NCBI RefSeq assembly: GCF_024518675.1
Contig: NZ_JANIGL010000003.1
Location: 372,001-436,000, forward strand
DNA from: Pseudoalteromonas shioyasakiensis
GTDB lineage: Bacteria > Pseudomonadota > Gammaproteobacteria > Enterobacterales > Alteromonadaceae
Length of the DNA stretch: 64,000 nucleotides
Direction: 5' to 3'
This document shows positions 53,503 through 62,735 of this stretch, one piece after another (positions within the stretch are counted from its first letter, which is position 1; each line of letters begins with the position of its first letter). The notes under the pieces were generated by a model. It did no database searches. It was given only the letters and a program-made list of their open reading frames with translations, and had not been told where the DNA came from. The position numbers and the translations under genes were made by a program.

Positions 53503-56226
53503 TTATTGCGCTGTAGGCATGGTAATAATAGACACAGTACCCAGTGGATCTTGGCTATAGTCTTCACTTGGCTCGCCTTCGTCAGCGGTTAAGATTAACT
53601 TGCCATCAGGGCTAAATGTGACCATATCAGGCAATGCACCGACTGTTGAAATCATTTCCAGCTCGTACGTCATGGTGTTAAATACCGCAACCACACCAGT
53701 GTGAGTTTTCACACCTGATTCAATTGCCGCAGCCAGTTGGCCATTGGCAACTGAAACCGAGTTAACTCCAGCACCATAGTAGCTAATATCAATTGCATCC
53801 AATTTAGTGATATTTTCAGGGTTTGCAAAATCAATGACTTCTATGCGAGGTGAATCGATTAAAGAACCATTATTAACGACGAATAAACGATTAGTGCTTG
53901 CATCAAAACTGCTGATTTCAGCAGCCCCTTCACCGCCTTCTAATAACAAACGAGAAGCAAACTCAAACTTGCCGTCAATGTTTTCGCTATATACAGTTAA
54001 GTTACCACTGTCTTCGTTAGCAACAACAACTAAAGCTTTACTTGATGGGCTTTGGGCTGCGTCAATAAACAAGACACCTTCTGGTGCATCATCATCTTGC
54101 GTTACTAACATTTGTACAAACGATACTGCACTGACGTCTGTTATATCATAAACTGCAACTGCATCGGCACGCTCAAGCGCAATAAAGGCATAACGCTTAT
54201 CACCGACCATCCCCGTCGTAATACTTTCTGGCTCAGTGCCTTTCGCATCACTGCGGTCATCTGGATAAACACCCGCTTTTTGCGCTTCAATCGCTAATGA
54301 TGATCCACTGTCAAAGACTTGCTCACCGGTATCACCATTGTAAATAGAGAATGAACGAGCACCAAAACTATGCAATTTATTATGACTTGAAGCTGCACTA
54401 TCAGAATCAACATATTGCGAAACTAATAAACGACCCAATTCAGCATCGGTTTGTAGCATAGAGGCATCGGTGAAAACTGAACCGTCGAGTATCACGTCAG
54501 CAACTTTCTCACCTTCTTCAAAGTTAGTGAACCAATCGCGCACGTCCCCTTCATTTGCGGTCAATACGTAGTGAGTGCCGTCTTGTGCAAACGTTGCGAT
54601 ACCATCTGGTTGATACATACCAACCACATTTGCACGTGTTTGTAAGTTAATTACATCATCTTTATCACTGGCATCAATTTCGTTGCCAACTACACCGTAA
54701 TCTTTAAGACCTAGCGCAAAGATATCAGTAATGCTCATGCCCACTAAATCAACTTTCGCAAGGCCATTATTTTCTTGTAATGACACCCAAGCTGTTGCTG
54801 AATCTGCTGATACTGCAATGTACTCAGGCTCCACGTCGGTGGCTAAATCAGCATCTTTACCAAACACACGGAACCCTTTGCTTTCCAGCTCAGCTTCTTG
54901 GTTATTAAACGCGGTAAAGTTAAGGGTCGTTGCCGTAGCAACAGTGGCTGGTGTGGCAAAGTTTTTACGACCTGGGCTGGCATAAAGCTGTGGTGCATTA
55001 CCTTCATTTAAATCAATAAAGTCCATACCATCAGGGAAGCGACCATAACTGTTTACATGGAAATCGCCGTAGCTTACCTGCTCATGTACTTCACCTTGGT
55101 ATTTAAGCTTAATTGTTTCGCCTTTACCTAAACCAAAGTCTTCATTATTGTTAAATATTGCATTTGCAGGCGCGCCATTTGGTAGCGCAGCCCCTTCGAC
55201 CATGTCCGGTATAAGCACAATAAAACCATGCCCAGGGATTTCAGTACCACCAGGAATGATCATGCCCGCTTCGTTATTGGCCTCACGGTCTAAATCAACT
55301 AATTCCCACTCATTTTCACTAAATACAAATGGTTCTGATGATTTGTTGTAAAGTTCGACGTAATCGAAATCGGCGTCATCGCGGCCTTTTGACACCACTT
55401 CGTTAATTACGATATCTGCAGTCGTTGCTCCCTCGACCACATCAGGAAGTTTATTGGCTGAACCTGGAGTGGCTTCTAGTGCTTCATCTTGGCTATGCCA
55501 AGCACCACCATCTGGTAAGCGGCCCCAAGTTTCAACATGGCTACCATCATTGTAGTTTATGCTTTGTACAATCTCATTATTATGAACAAGTAACGCGGTA
55601 TCACCTTTACCTAAACCAAAATCAGTGTCACCTTCACTGGCGGCAATCGTGCCCGCAGGCGCATCAAACGGTACACTTGTTTGATCCACTGCAATCACTA
55701 AAAAGCCACCGGCTTCAATGACTGTGCCTTGCGGGATTTTAACTCCAGGTTCTTTATCTTCTGAAAAACCTTTAATATCGTTTACTGCCCAGTTAGCATC
55801 AAAGGTAAATGCTTCATCTGAAGTATTATAAAGCTCAATATAATCATAGCCACCACCTGTTGAGCGCAACTCATTGATAACAATCTCACCCTCTTCAGGC
55901 ATCACAACAGCGCTAAATGTCGCTGTAATATCTTTATGACTATCCATCGTTAATGTAAGCGACAGGGTGTCATAATCAGCGCTGCCAATATCACCCGTCC
56001 ATGATACAAACTCATAACCCTCTGCAGCCTGAGCCGTTAACATAACAATAGCATTTTCTTCGTAATCTTCACGCTCAGGTGAAATCACAACATTACCCGC
56101 ACTTTGCGGCGTAATTTCGAGCATTAACTGATACCGTGCTGGGTCCATATCATTATTATTATCGAGATCACAGCCAGATAAAGCGCCGAGCATTAGTAGA
56201 CTGCCCACAAGTGGTTTTAATTTCAT
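53503..56226 (-). CDS. Large surface lipoprotein with lamin-tail and choice-of-anchor propeller domains
   Basis: 907 residues. A lipobox LSGC gives a lipidated Cys near residue 19. An InlB-type repeat (VVISPEREDYEENAIVMLTA, GYEFVSWTGDIGSA) is followed by two lamin-tail domains (IVINELRSTGGGYDYIELYN and IVINEVVSKGRDDADFDYVE). The last 480 residues form a choice-of-anchor I-type propeller (EPEYIAVSADSATAWVSLQE, YQPDGIATFAQDGTHYVLTA, EPESITTGMVG, LPDMVTFSPDGKLILTADEG). Lamin-tail domains are common in extracellular nucleases, phosphatases and anchored proteins of marine bacteria; no nuclease or phosphatase catalytic domain is visible. A surface-exposed binding or phosphate-related role is possible but not shown. 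Confidence 0.88.
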   Translation of the reverse strand: MKLKPLVGSLLMLGALSGCDLDNNNDMDPARYQLMLEITPQSAGNVVISPEREDYEENAIVMLTAQAAEGYEFVSWTGDIGSADYDTLSLTLTMDSHKDITATFSAVVMPEEGEIVINELRSTGGGYDYIELYNTSDEAFTFDANWAVNDIKGFSEDKEPGVKIPQGTVIEAGGFLVIAVDQTSVPFDAPAGTIAASEGDTDFGLGKGDTALLVHNNEIVQSINYNDGSHVETWGRLPDGGAWHSQDEALEATPGSANKLPDVVEGATTADIVINEVVSKGRDDADFDYVELYNKSSEPFVFSENEWELVDLDREANNEAGMIIPGGTEIPGHGFIVLIPDMVEGAALPNGAPANAIFNNNEDFGLGKGETIKLKYQGEVHEQVSYGDFHVNSYGRFPDGMDFIDLNEGNAPQLYASPGRKNFATPATVATATTLNFTAFNNQEAELESKGFRVFGKDADLATDVEPEYIAVSADSATAWVSLQENNGLAKVDLVGMSITDIFALGLKDYGVVGNEIDASDKDDVINLQTRANVVGMYQPDGIATFAQDGTHYVLTANEGDVRDWFTNFEEGEKVADVILDGSVFTDASMLQTDAELGRLLVSQYVDSDSAASSHNKLHSFGARSFSIYNGDTGEQVFDSGSSLAIEAQKAGVYPDDRSDAKGTEPESITTGMVGDKRYAFIALERADAVAVYDITDVSAVSFVQMLVTQDDDAPEGVLFIDAAQSPSSKALVVVANEDSGNLTVYSENIDGKFEFASRLLLEGGEGAAEISSFDASTNRLFVVNNGSLIDSPRIEVIDFANPENITKLDAIDISYYGAGVNSVSVANGQLAAAIESGVKTHTGVVAVFNTMTYELEMISTVGALPDMVTFSPDGKLILTADEGEPSEDYSQDPLGTVSIITMPTAQ

Positions 56227-56368
56227 CTTATTTCCTTGGTAAGTACAAAATTATTATTTTAAGAGCAGCTACAATAAGGAAGAATTTTGACAGTTAGATG
56301 CCATTTACATGGCACCTAGGTAACAGCTTAATTACATTATTATGAAAAATACTTTACAAAGAGGGACG

Positions 56369-56395
56369 AAAAACGCGATATTAAACCGCGTTTTT
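56369..56395 (-). terminator. Rho-independent terminator of the S9 peptidase
   Basis: AAAAACGCG (56369-56377), nine-base loop, CGCGTTTTT (56387-56395). On the minus strand a T tract follows the stem, 20 bases after the peptidase stop codon. Confidence 0.8.
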
Positions 56396-56414
56396 TAATT
56401 GAAATTAGACTAAA

Positions 56415-58859
56415 TCACTCACCAGGTGTAGCTGACTCAGCAGTACCTCCATCACTTAATAAATACTTTTCTAGCCACTGCTCTTGCTCCCAAAGTACAT
56501 GCAATAAGCTCTTACGCGCTTTATAACCATGCGCTTCATAAGGTAGCATTACCAAGCGAGCCTCTTTGCCTAAGCCTTTAAGTGCAGCGTACATACGCTC
56601 ACTTTGCATTGGAAAGGTTCCTGAATTCGGATCTTCTTGACCGTGGATCATCAACATTGGTTCGTTAATTTTCTCAGCATGAAAAAATGGCGACATCGCT
56701 GCATACACATCTTGTGCTTGCCAAAAATCACGCTCTTCACCTTGAAAACCAAAGGGTGTCAGGGTACGGTTATAAGCACCACTTCGGGCAATACCAGTTT
56801 TAAATAAATCACTGTGTGCTAATAAGTTTGCCACCATAAATGCACCATACGAGTGCCCTGCAATAGCAATTTTGTCTTTATCGGCAATGCCTTTTTCAAC
56901 AAGCACATCCACAGCGGCCTGCGCACTTGATACTAACTGTTTTCTAAACAAGTCATTCGGCTCTTTACCCTCTACGCCTACAATGGGCATTTTCGGGTCG
57001 TCAAATACCGCAATGCCTTTAGCAAGATATGGCATAGGTCCCCAATAACCTACATAGGTAAACGCATAAGGTGATTCACGTACTTGAGATGCCACTGCTT
57101 TATCTTTATATTCAAGCGGGTAAGCCCACATAAGCACAGGAAGTGTGCCTTGCGTTTTGTCATAACCTGGAGGAAGATAGAGGGTACCAGATAGTTCTAC
57201 ACCATCATCACGTTTGTATCGCAGCAACTCTTTTGTTACTCCTTTGAACGCAGGGTATGGGTGTTCAAACGTTGTCAGCTGGGTCAGCGTATCGTCATCT
57301 AAATCACGAATAAAAAAGTTAGGCTGCTCTGTTTTAGACTCACGAATGGTAATTAATCGTTCACCTTCATCATCAAGCATGGCGCGAACGCGTTCATAAT
57401 ATGGCGCTTTTGACTGCCATAAACGCTTTGTTGTATTTGTTTTTATATCATACTGATCCAAAAACGGCACATTACCTTGCTCAGATGCACCATTGCCGCG
57501 TAAAAATATGTATCGACCACCCACTACTTTAATGACACTGCTGCCTAAATCATTACGTTCATAAATTGCACTGCCTGGATTTTTATAAGCATCATTATAA
57601 CTACGCTCAGAAAACAGCACTCGGTTTCTATCAGCGTTGCGCGGTTGAATAACAAACGTGCGTACTTGGCGATCACTAAAGCGCCAGTCTCTCAACATTG
57701 CCACATTTTGATTGGCCCACTCAATTCCAGCAAAACGGCGCTCAATTTTAGCAAATAATTTTGGCTCTCGTTTAAAAGGCGCGCGTAAAGAATAAATATA
57801 ATCATGATGCGGCACATCGGTTTTCATATCACCGCCATCTTGCGCCTCGGCCCAAATAACTTCTGCGCCTTGATCTGCTCGCCATTCAAAATCACGACGG
57901 CCAGTTCGAACACTGTCATAACCTTGTGGAATATTATCTGCAAGTGGCTGCTTAGCCAGTTCCACTAGCGCATAACCTCGCATTCCCCAAATTTGCCATG
58001 TGGTTGCAAATCGACTGTACGGCACTTGATAAGAAAAGGGCTCATCTATACTGGCTACCAGTAGATTCGTCGAGTCAGGTGAAACAGAGAACGACTTAAA
58101 TAAAGCCGGCTTGCCAATTGCTCGCGCTACACCACTAAGTGGAATATAAGTTAATTGCCCTTGACCATAAAATTTAAATTGCTGCTCATCAAATGGACTA
58201 GTCAACAAGTTCTGATAAGTGCGTGCTGGCGCTTTTTCGCCGGTACTTTGCTGAATGATCGGAACGACATTTTGGCTATTGTTGGTTAGTCTTGGTTTAC
58301 CAATATTCACCGCAGCATTCGCTACAATTGCGGTGCTATCGGGTAACCATGTATAAGGGCTACTGGTTAAAACCGAGTTTAAAGCAACATCTGCAAGCTG
58401 GCGGGCCAGTTTTGTTTGAGTATTATACACCCATAAATTAGCCTGCTGTGGCTGCTCGACAATAAACGCAAGGTATTGTCCGTCAGATGACCACTTCGGC
58501 GAGCGGATCACACCCGCAGGTAAATTAGTAACAGTAACCACGGCACCGGTTTCAATATGCTTTAAAGACAAGCTTGTGAACTTGGTGCGTTCGCGAGAGC
58601 GTGAAAAATTAGCGGGATTGAGCTTTACACCCGCAAGTTTAAACTCTTCTTTGGCTAGATCATCAAGTGACTCTATGCGTTTACGATCAAATAGCGCAAG
58701 CCATTGACCATCCGAAGATAAATAACTGCTTGGCGCAAGCTTAGCATCAACTAACGCAGCTAAATCATTAGAGGGAGTTTGATAGCCTTGCTCAGCATGA
58801 GCTGGGGTTGTGGCCCCAAATGTTACGGCAAGAGCTAAAAAAAGCGAAAAAGCCTTCAT
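56415..58859 (-). CDS. Secreted S9 peptidase, glutamyl-endopeptidase-like (S9D)
   Basis: 814 residues with a signal peptide (FSLFLALAVTFGATTPAHAE). A beta-propeller occupies about 30-540 and an alpha/beta-hydrolase domain about 550-800. The nucleophile is in IAGHSYGAFMVANLL, the acid in MIHGQEDPNSGT and the His in LPYEAHGYKARKS. The stretch IARSGAYNRTLTPFGFQGEE and SPFFHAEKI closely resembles plant chloroplast glutamyl endopeptidase (S9D), so specificity for Glu is a fair prediction. Its environment would be the periplasm or outside. It is monocistronic and divergent from the LacI gene. Confidence 0.92.
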   Translation of the reverse strand: MKAFSLFLALAVTFGATTPAHAEQGYQTPSNDLAALVDAKLAPSSYLSSDGQWLALFDRKRIESLDDLAKEEFKLAGVKLNPANFSRSRERTKFTSLSLKHIETGAVVTVTNLPAGVIRSPKWSSDGQYLAFIVEQPQQANLWVYNTQTKLARQLADVALNSVLTSSPYTWLPDSTAIVANAAVNIGKPRLTNNSQNVVPIIQQSTGEKAPARTYQNLLTSPFDEQQFKFYGQGQLTYIPLSGVARAIGKPALFKSFSVSPDSTNLLVASIDEPFSYQVPYSRFATTWQIWGMRGYALVELAKQPLADNIPQGYDSVRTGRRDFEWRADQGAEVIWAEAQDGGDMKTDVPHHDYIYSLRAPFKREPKLFAKIERRFAGIEWANQNVAMLRDWRFSDRQVRTFVIQPRNADRNRVLFSERSYNDAYKNPGSAIYERNDLGSSVIKVVGGRYIFLRGNGASEQGNVPFLDQYDIKTNTTKRLWQSKAPYYERVRAMLDDEGERLITIRESKTEQPNFFIRDLDDDTLTQLTTFEHPYPAFKGVTKELLRYKRDDGVELSGTLYLPPGYDKTQGTLPVLMWAYPLEYKDKAVASQVRESPYAFTYVGYWGPMPYLAKGIAVFDDPKMPIVGVEGKEPNDLFRKQLVSSAQAAVDVLVEKGIADKDKIAIAGHSYGAFMVANLLAHSDLFKTGIARSGAYNRTLTPFGFQGEERDFWQAQDVYAAMSPFFHAEKINEPMLMIHGQEDPNSGTFPMQSERMYAALKGLGKEARLVMLPYEAHGYKARKSLLHVLWEQEQWLEKYLLSDGGTAESATPGE

Positions 58860-58979
58860 TATTTTTCCTTTTTAATTGTTATTAGATAAGTAAAACATGT
58901 TTCGGTACATTCATAAAGACTTAGCTTATAAATCATTCGTATAGCAGCTAAAACACTGCTTTAATGACTTTATCAGCCT

Positions 58980-58992
58980 GTTTACGTTAAAC
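58980..58992. promoter_or_regulatory. Possible LacI-type operator
   Basis: GTTTACGTTAAAC is an imperfect palindrome with arms GTTTA and TAAAC around a CG-containing centre, about 35 bp before the LacI-family start. LacI proteins bind such CG-centred palindromes and often regulate themselves. There is only one copy, so support is weak. Confidence 0.3.
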
Positions 58993-59025
58993 TTAGCTAT
59001 TATGTTGACTCTTGTATAATGATGA

Positions 59026-60030
59026 ATGAAAAATAAAACCAATAAAGTCACAATTTTTGATGTAGCCAAAGAAGCTGAAGTATCAAAATCGACTGTCTCA
59101 TTAGTGCTTACGCAAAGTGACAAAGTCAGCGATAAACGCAAAGAAAAGGTACTACAGGCAATTGATAAGCTAGGTTATGTCTATAATCGTGACGCTGCCG
59201 CACTGCGAAGTAAGCGCTCAAATTTAGTCGCGGTAATTATTAACGACCTAACAAACCCGTTCGCAGCTCAGCTTGCTGTGGGGCTTGAAGAGCATTTATA
59301 CGCTATGGGTATGTTGCCTATGTTGGTGAATACAGCAGAGAGCTATCAACGCCAACAACAAGTTGTTAAAAACCTTAAAGAGTACAACGTAGCAGCATTT
59401 ATAATGTGCCCGGCGCCAGGGACTGAGCAAGTATGGCTAGATGAGCTAATTCAACATAACTTTCCTGTTATCAATATTATGCGAGAAGTACCCTATAGTC
59501 GTGCGCCAACCATTTTACCTGACAACAAAAAAGGCACTCACCTAGCGACAACGCATATTCTTGAGCAGGGGATCACCGACATCGCGTTTTTAGGCGGTAC
59601 CGACGATATTTCTGACTACCACGAGCGCCTAAATGGGTTTTTGTCTGCACTAGAAAAATTTAACATTAACACCCAACCAGTCATCAAAGCAGTAACCAAT
59701 CGGCAAGGCGGTAGAGATGCTTTTAACCAATTATATAAACTAGCCCCTCATATAAAAGCAGTGATTTGTTTCAATGACGTCATTGCTTACGGCGTCATTG
59801 AAGCTATCGGACAACACGGACTCAGCGTAGGCAAAGACATAAAAGTAGTCGGATTTGACGACCTTGCTGATTCAAAACTTATGTCGCCTTCATTAAGCAC
59901 TGTGGCTATTGACGCACATGAGATTGGCAAACGTACCTGCCATACCCTTCAAGAGCTGTTAAACAATACCGCGGCCCCCGTACGCACCTTGGTAGATGTA
60001 AGCTTACAAATTAGAGATTCAAGTAAATGA
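59026..60030 (+). CDS. LacI-family transcriptional regulator
   Basis: 334 residues. The helix-turn-helix (about 5-25) reads VTIFDVAKEAEVSKSTVSLV, and the hinge helix LGYVYNRDAAALRSKRSN follows. The two-lobe effector domain includes NDLTNPFAAQLAVGLEEHLY and IKVVGFDDLADSKLMSPSL near the C-terminus, all typical of full-length LacI-type sugar-binding repressors. The stop codon overlaps the start of the glycosyltransferase gene (ATGA), so they are translationally coupled. The inducer is unknown. No sugar-transport or catabolic genes are beside it, which is unusual for the family. Confidence 0.95.
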   Translation: MKNKTNKVTIFDVAKEAEVSKSTVSLVLTQSDKVSDKRKEKVLQAIDKLGYVYNRDAAALRSKRSNLVAVIINDLTNPFAAQLAVGLEEHLYAMGMLPMLVNTAESYQRQQQVVKNLKEYNVAAFIMCPAPGTEQVWLDELIQHNFPVINIMREVPYSRAPTILPDNKKGTHLATTHILEQGITDIAFLGGTDDISDYHERLNGFLSALEKFNINTQPVIKAVTNRQGGRDAFNQLYKLAPHIKAVICFNDVIAYGVIEAIGQHGLSVGKDIKVVGFDDLADSKLMSPSLSTVAIDAHEIGKRTCHTLQELLNNTAAPVRTLVDVSLQIRDSSK

Positions 60031-61247
60031 AAAAAGTATTAGTTATTGGCTATGTTTGGCCTGAGCCAAATTCCTCAGCTGCTGGTACACATATGATGTC
60101 ACTGCTTAACGCATTTAAATCACAAAATTGGCAAGTAGAATTTGCCAGCCCAGCACAAAAAACTGAGCACATGGAAAACCTAGAAGACTACGGTATTAGT
60201 AGTCAGGTAATAGCACTCAATTGCAGTAGCTTTGATGAATACGTAACGGCTTATGCGCCAGATATCGTAATGTTTGACCGCTTTATGATGGAAGAACAAT
60301 TTGGCTGGCGCGTAGATAAGCATTGCCCTAATGCCCTTAAAATCCTCGATACAGAAGACTTACAATGCCTACGTAACGCGCGCCACGAAGCCCATAAGGG
60401 CAATCGCGAATTTAGCCACAGTGATTTGCATTCAGATATTGCCAAGCGTGAAATTGCCGCCATTTTACGCTGTGATTTAAGCCTCATTATTTCCAGCTTT
60501 GAAATGCAACTGCTGGCAGATGTATTTAAAGTCGATAGTCAGTTACTACACCATCTACCATTTATGGTCGACTTGGCTGCATTGCCCGCACAAACTAAAT
60601 CATTTGAGCAACGCCAACACTTTATGACCATCGGCAACTTTCGTCATGCGCCAAATTGGGATGCAGTATTATATTTACAGCAAATTTGGCCACTGATACG
60701 AAAACAGCTACCAAAAGCAGAGCTGCACATTTATGGTTCGTACCCGCCACCCAAAGCAACCGCACTCAATAACCCTAAAACAGGCTTTTTAATTAAAGGC
60801 TGGGCTGATAATGCCTATACAGTGATGGAAGATGCCCGTGTATGTTTATCACCACTGCGCTTTGGTGCAGGTATTAAAGGTAAATTATTAGAAGCGATGA
60901 TCATGCAAACACCCAGTGTCACCACAACAGTTGGTAGTGAAGGCATGCATGACGAGTTACCTTGGCCAGGTGTAATTGAAAATGATCCTCAACGTTTTGC
61001 AGATACAGCAGTGGCACTTTACCAAGATCCACTCCAGTTTTTAAACGCACAAAAGAATGCCCACTCACTGCTAAGCGCTCATTATGATAAAGCACAACTA
61101 GCAGCTAATTTAATAAATAAAATTGTGGCTATTGAAAGCAACTTAATACAACACAGAGAAAGTAATTTTACCGGCCAAATGCTTAAACACCATACCATGC
61201 GCAGTACTCAATATATGGCACAATGGATAGAAGCAAAAAACAAGTAA
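60027..61247 (+). CDS. Glycosyltransferase, GT-B fold (GT4-like)
   Basis: 406 residues, no signal peptide or membrane helix. The N-terminal half begins KVLVIGYVWPEPNSSAAGTH, the usual start of GT4 enzymes with a nucleotide-sugar or acceptor-binding loop. The C-terminal half has FMTIGNFRHAPNWDAVLYL, AELHIYGSYPPP and the donor-binding motif LSPLRFGAGIKGKLLEAM, where the E of KLLEAM is the conserved E-x7-E-type residue. It should transfer a sugar from a nucleotide or other donor to an unknown acceptor. It is tightly coupled to a LacI regulator and isolated from polysaccharide genes in this window. Confidence 0.9.
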   Translation: MKKVLVIGYVWPEPNSSAAGTHMMSLLNAFKSQNWQVEFASPAQKTEHMENLEDYGISSQVIALNCSSFDEYVTAYAPDIVMFDRFMMEEQFGWRVDKHCPNALKILDTEDLQCLRNARHEAHKGNREFSHSDLHSDIAKREIAAILRCDLSLIISSFEMQLLADVFKVDSQLLHHLPFMVDLAALPAQTKSFEQRQHFMTIGNFRHAPNWDAVLYLQQIWPLIRKQLPKAELHIYGSYPPPKATALNNPKTGFLIKGWADNAYTVMEDARVCLSPLRFGAGIKGKLLEAMIMQTPSVTTTVGSEGMHDELPWPGVIENDPQRFADTAVALYQDPLQFLNAQKNAHSLLSAHYDKAQLAANLINKIVAIESNLIQHRESNFTGQMLKHHTMRSTQYMAQWIEAKNK

Positions 61248-61363
61248 AAAAAGCTAGACAGGAACAAATTTGTGTTTAAAATCGCCGCCAAATAGCTGGG
61301 CAATTTAAGCTGTATTGTCTATATTTTTTAACTGAATAATTTAAATTTTGGTTCAAAACTCAT

Positions 61364-62596
61364 TTGAAAACCGCAACGTTTACTGAAAAACGCAAATTTA
61401 TCGTAAAGCTTGGCAAAATGCTTCATAAATACGGTACGCCTGCGTACCGCCTTGAAGCACATTTAATGGAAGTGGCAACCTATCTTGGCTTAAAATCATC
61501 GTTTGTTATGTCGCCTACATCTGTCACCTTTGTGATTTGGACTGACGGCCATGAAGATGAATACACCCATGTAGCACGGGTTGATCCTGGCGATCACGAC
61601 TTAGGCTCATTAGCCGATACAGATGATCTAGTAAATAAAATGCTGAACGATGAATTAACCTTGCAAGAAGTTGATCACCAACTGGATATTATTTTTGCAG
61701 CACCAAACCCCTATAATAAGCTTTTAACAGGTATTGCTTTTGCCACCTCGGGCGGGGCATTTGCAATGTTGATGGGCACCAGCTGGAATGACGTCATCTG
61801 GTCCGGCTTACTTACATTTATTGTATATTTATTTGTACTTTGGTCGGCTCGTTCGAAACGAGTTGCTCACATGCTTGAGCCGCTTGTGGCAATTATTTCA
61901 GCTATATTGGCCTGTGCGATTAGTGTTTACATAGATGCGCAAATAAATATTCGCCTTATTGTGCTCTCTGCCATTATCGTGTTTATACCTGGGCTTGCAC
62001 TGGCACTTGGCTTAGCAGAACTTGCTGCCCGGCATTTAGTGTCAGGGACCGCACGGGTGATGGACTCGTTTATGCTGTTGTTTAAACTCTACTTTGGCGC
62101 ATTTATTGGTATTGCGATTGGCTTTGCCATGTTTGGCCAAACTGATTTTATTCAACCTGAGCCGTTACCCAAATGGACTGCTTGCCTAGCCATTCTGCTT
62201 TTATGTAGTAGCTTAATCGTTATTTTTAGAACAAAATTAAAGCACGCAGCGTGGTCAATTGCCTCTGGTTTTATTGCCTATGGCACCAGTATCGGCCCAG
62301 CTATTTATTTAGACTTAGATTATACCTTAGGTACATTTATAGGCGCGTTCTCTGTAGGGGTATTTAGTAATCTATTTAATAGAGTCGCGAACGCACCAGC
62401 TTCAATCGTTGCCATGCAAGGCCTTATTGTATTAGTACCGGGTAGCAAAACCTATATCGGACTAAACTCGTTGATAGAAGGACAAGATTTTGTATCTGCA
62501 GATCATATCGGTCAACAAACCTTCTTAATATTTATGTCGCTGGTGGCAGGGTTAATATTTGCCAATGTAGCGCTGCCACCGAAAAAGAGCTTATAA
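61364..62596 (+). CDS. ThrE-family threonine/serine exporter, two domains fused
   Basis: 410 residues from a TTG at 61364. An in-frame TAA lies about 30 bases upstream, and the next ATG would remove part of the conserved KLGKMLHKYGTPAYRLEAHL segment. The N-terminal cytoplasmic region (ThrE/DUF1212) includes GTPAYRLEAHLMEVA and SFVMSPTSVTFVI. About ten membrane helices follow, the last four forming the ThrE_2 (YjjB-like) half (AIYLDLDYTLGTFIGAFSVG, LIVLVPGSKTYIGLNSL). It exports threonine or serine in characterised homologues such as Corynebacterium ThrE. The fused form is common. It follows the glycosyltransferase by 117 bp. Confidence 0.88.
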   Translation: MKTATFTEKRKFIVKLGKMLHKYGTPAYRLEAHLMEVATYLGLKSSFVMSPTSVTFVIWTDGHEDEYTHVARVDPGDHDLGSLADTDDLVNKMLNDELTLQEVDHQLDIIFAAPNPYNKLLTGIAFATSGGAFAMLMGTSWNDVIWSGLLTFIVYLFVLWSARSKRVAHMLEPLVAIISAILACAISVYIDAQINIRLIVLSAIIVFIPGLALALGLAELAARHLVSGTARVMDSFMLLFKLYFGAFIGIAIGFAMFGQTDFIQPEPLPKWTACLAILLLCSSLIVIFRTKLKHAAWSIASGFIAYGTSIGPAIYLDLDYTLGTFIGAFSVGVFSNLFNRVANAPASIVAMQGLIVLVPGSKTYIGLNSLIEGQDFVSADHIGQQTFLIFMSLVAGLIFANVALPPKKSL

Positions 62597-62603
62597 CCCC
62601 AAG

Positions 62604-62629
62604 CAGCGCTTAGCCTTTACTTAGCGCTG
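62604..62629 (+). terminator. Candidate terminator after the ThrE-family gene
   Basis: CAGCGCT (62604-62610) and AGCGCTG (62623-62629) form a 7-bp stem 8 bases after the stop codon. The following bases are only moderately T-rich. Confidence 0.4.
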
Positions 62630-62735
62630 TGAAAATTGCTATCGAAAGGCATTGGAGGTTTAACGCATATTTTAGTTTTGCAGGTACATCCTGATATACT
62701 GCATTGATAATTAAAAACAAGCGAAGGAAACATTC

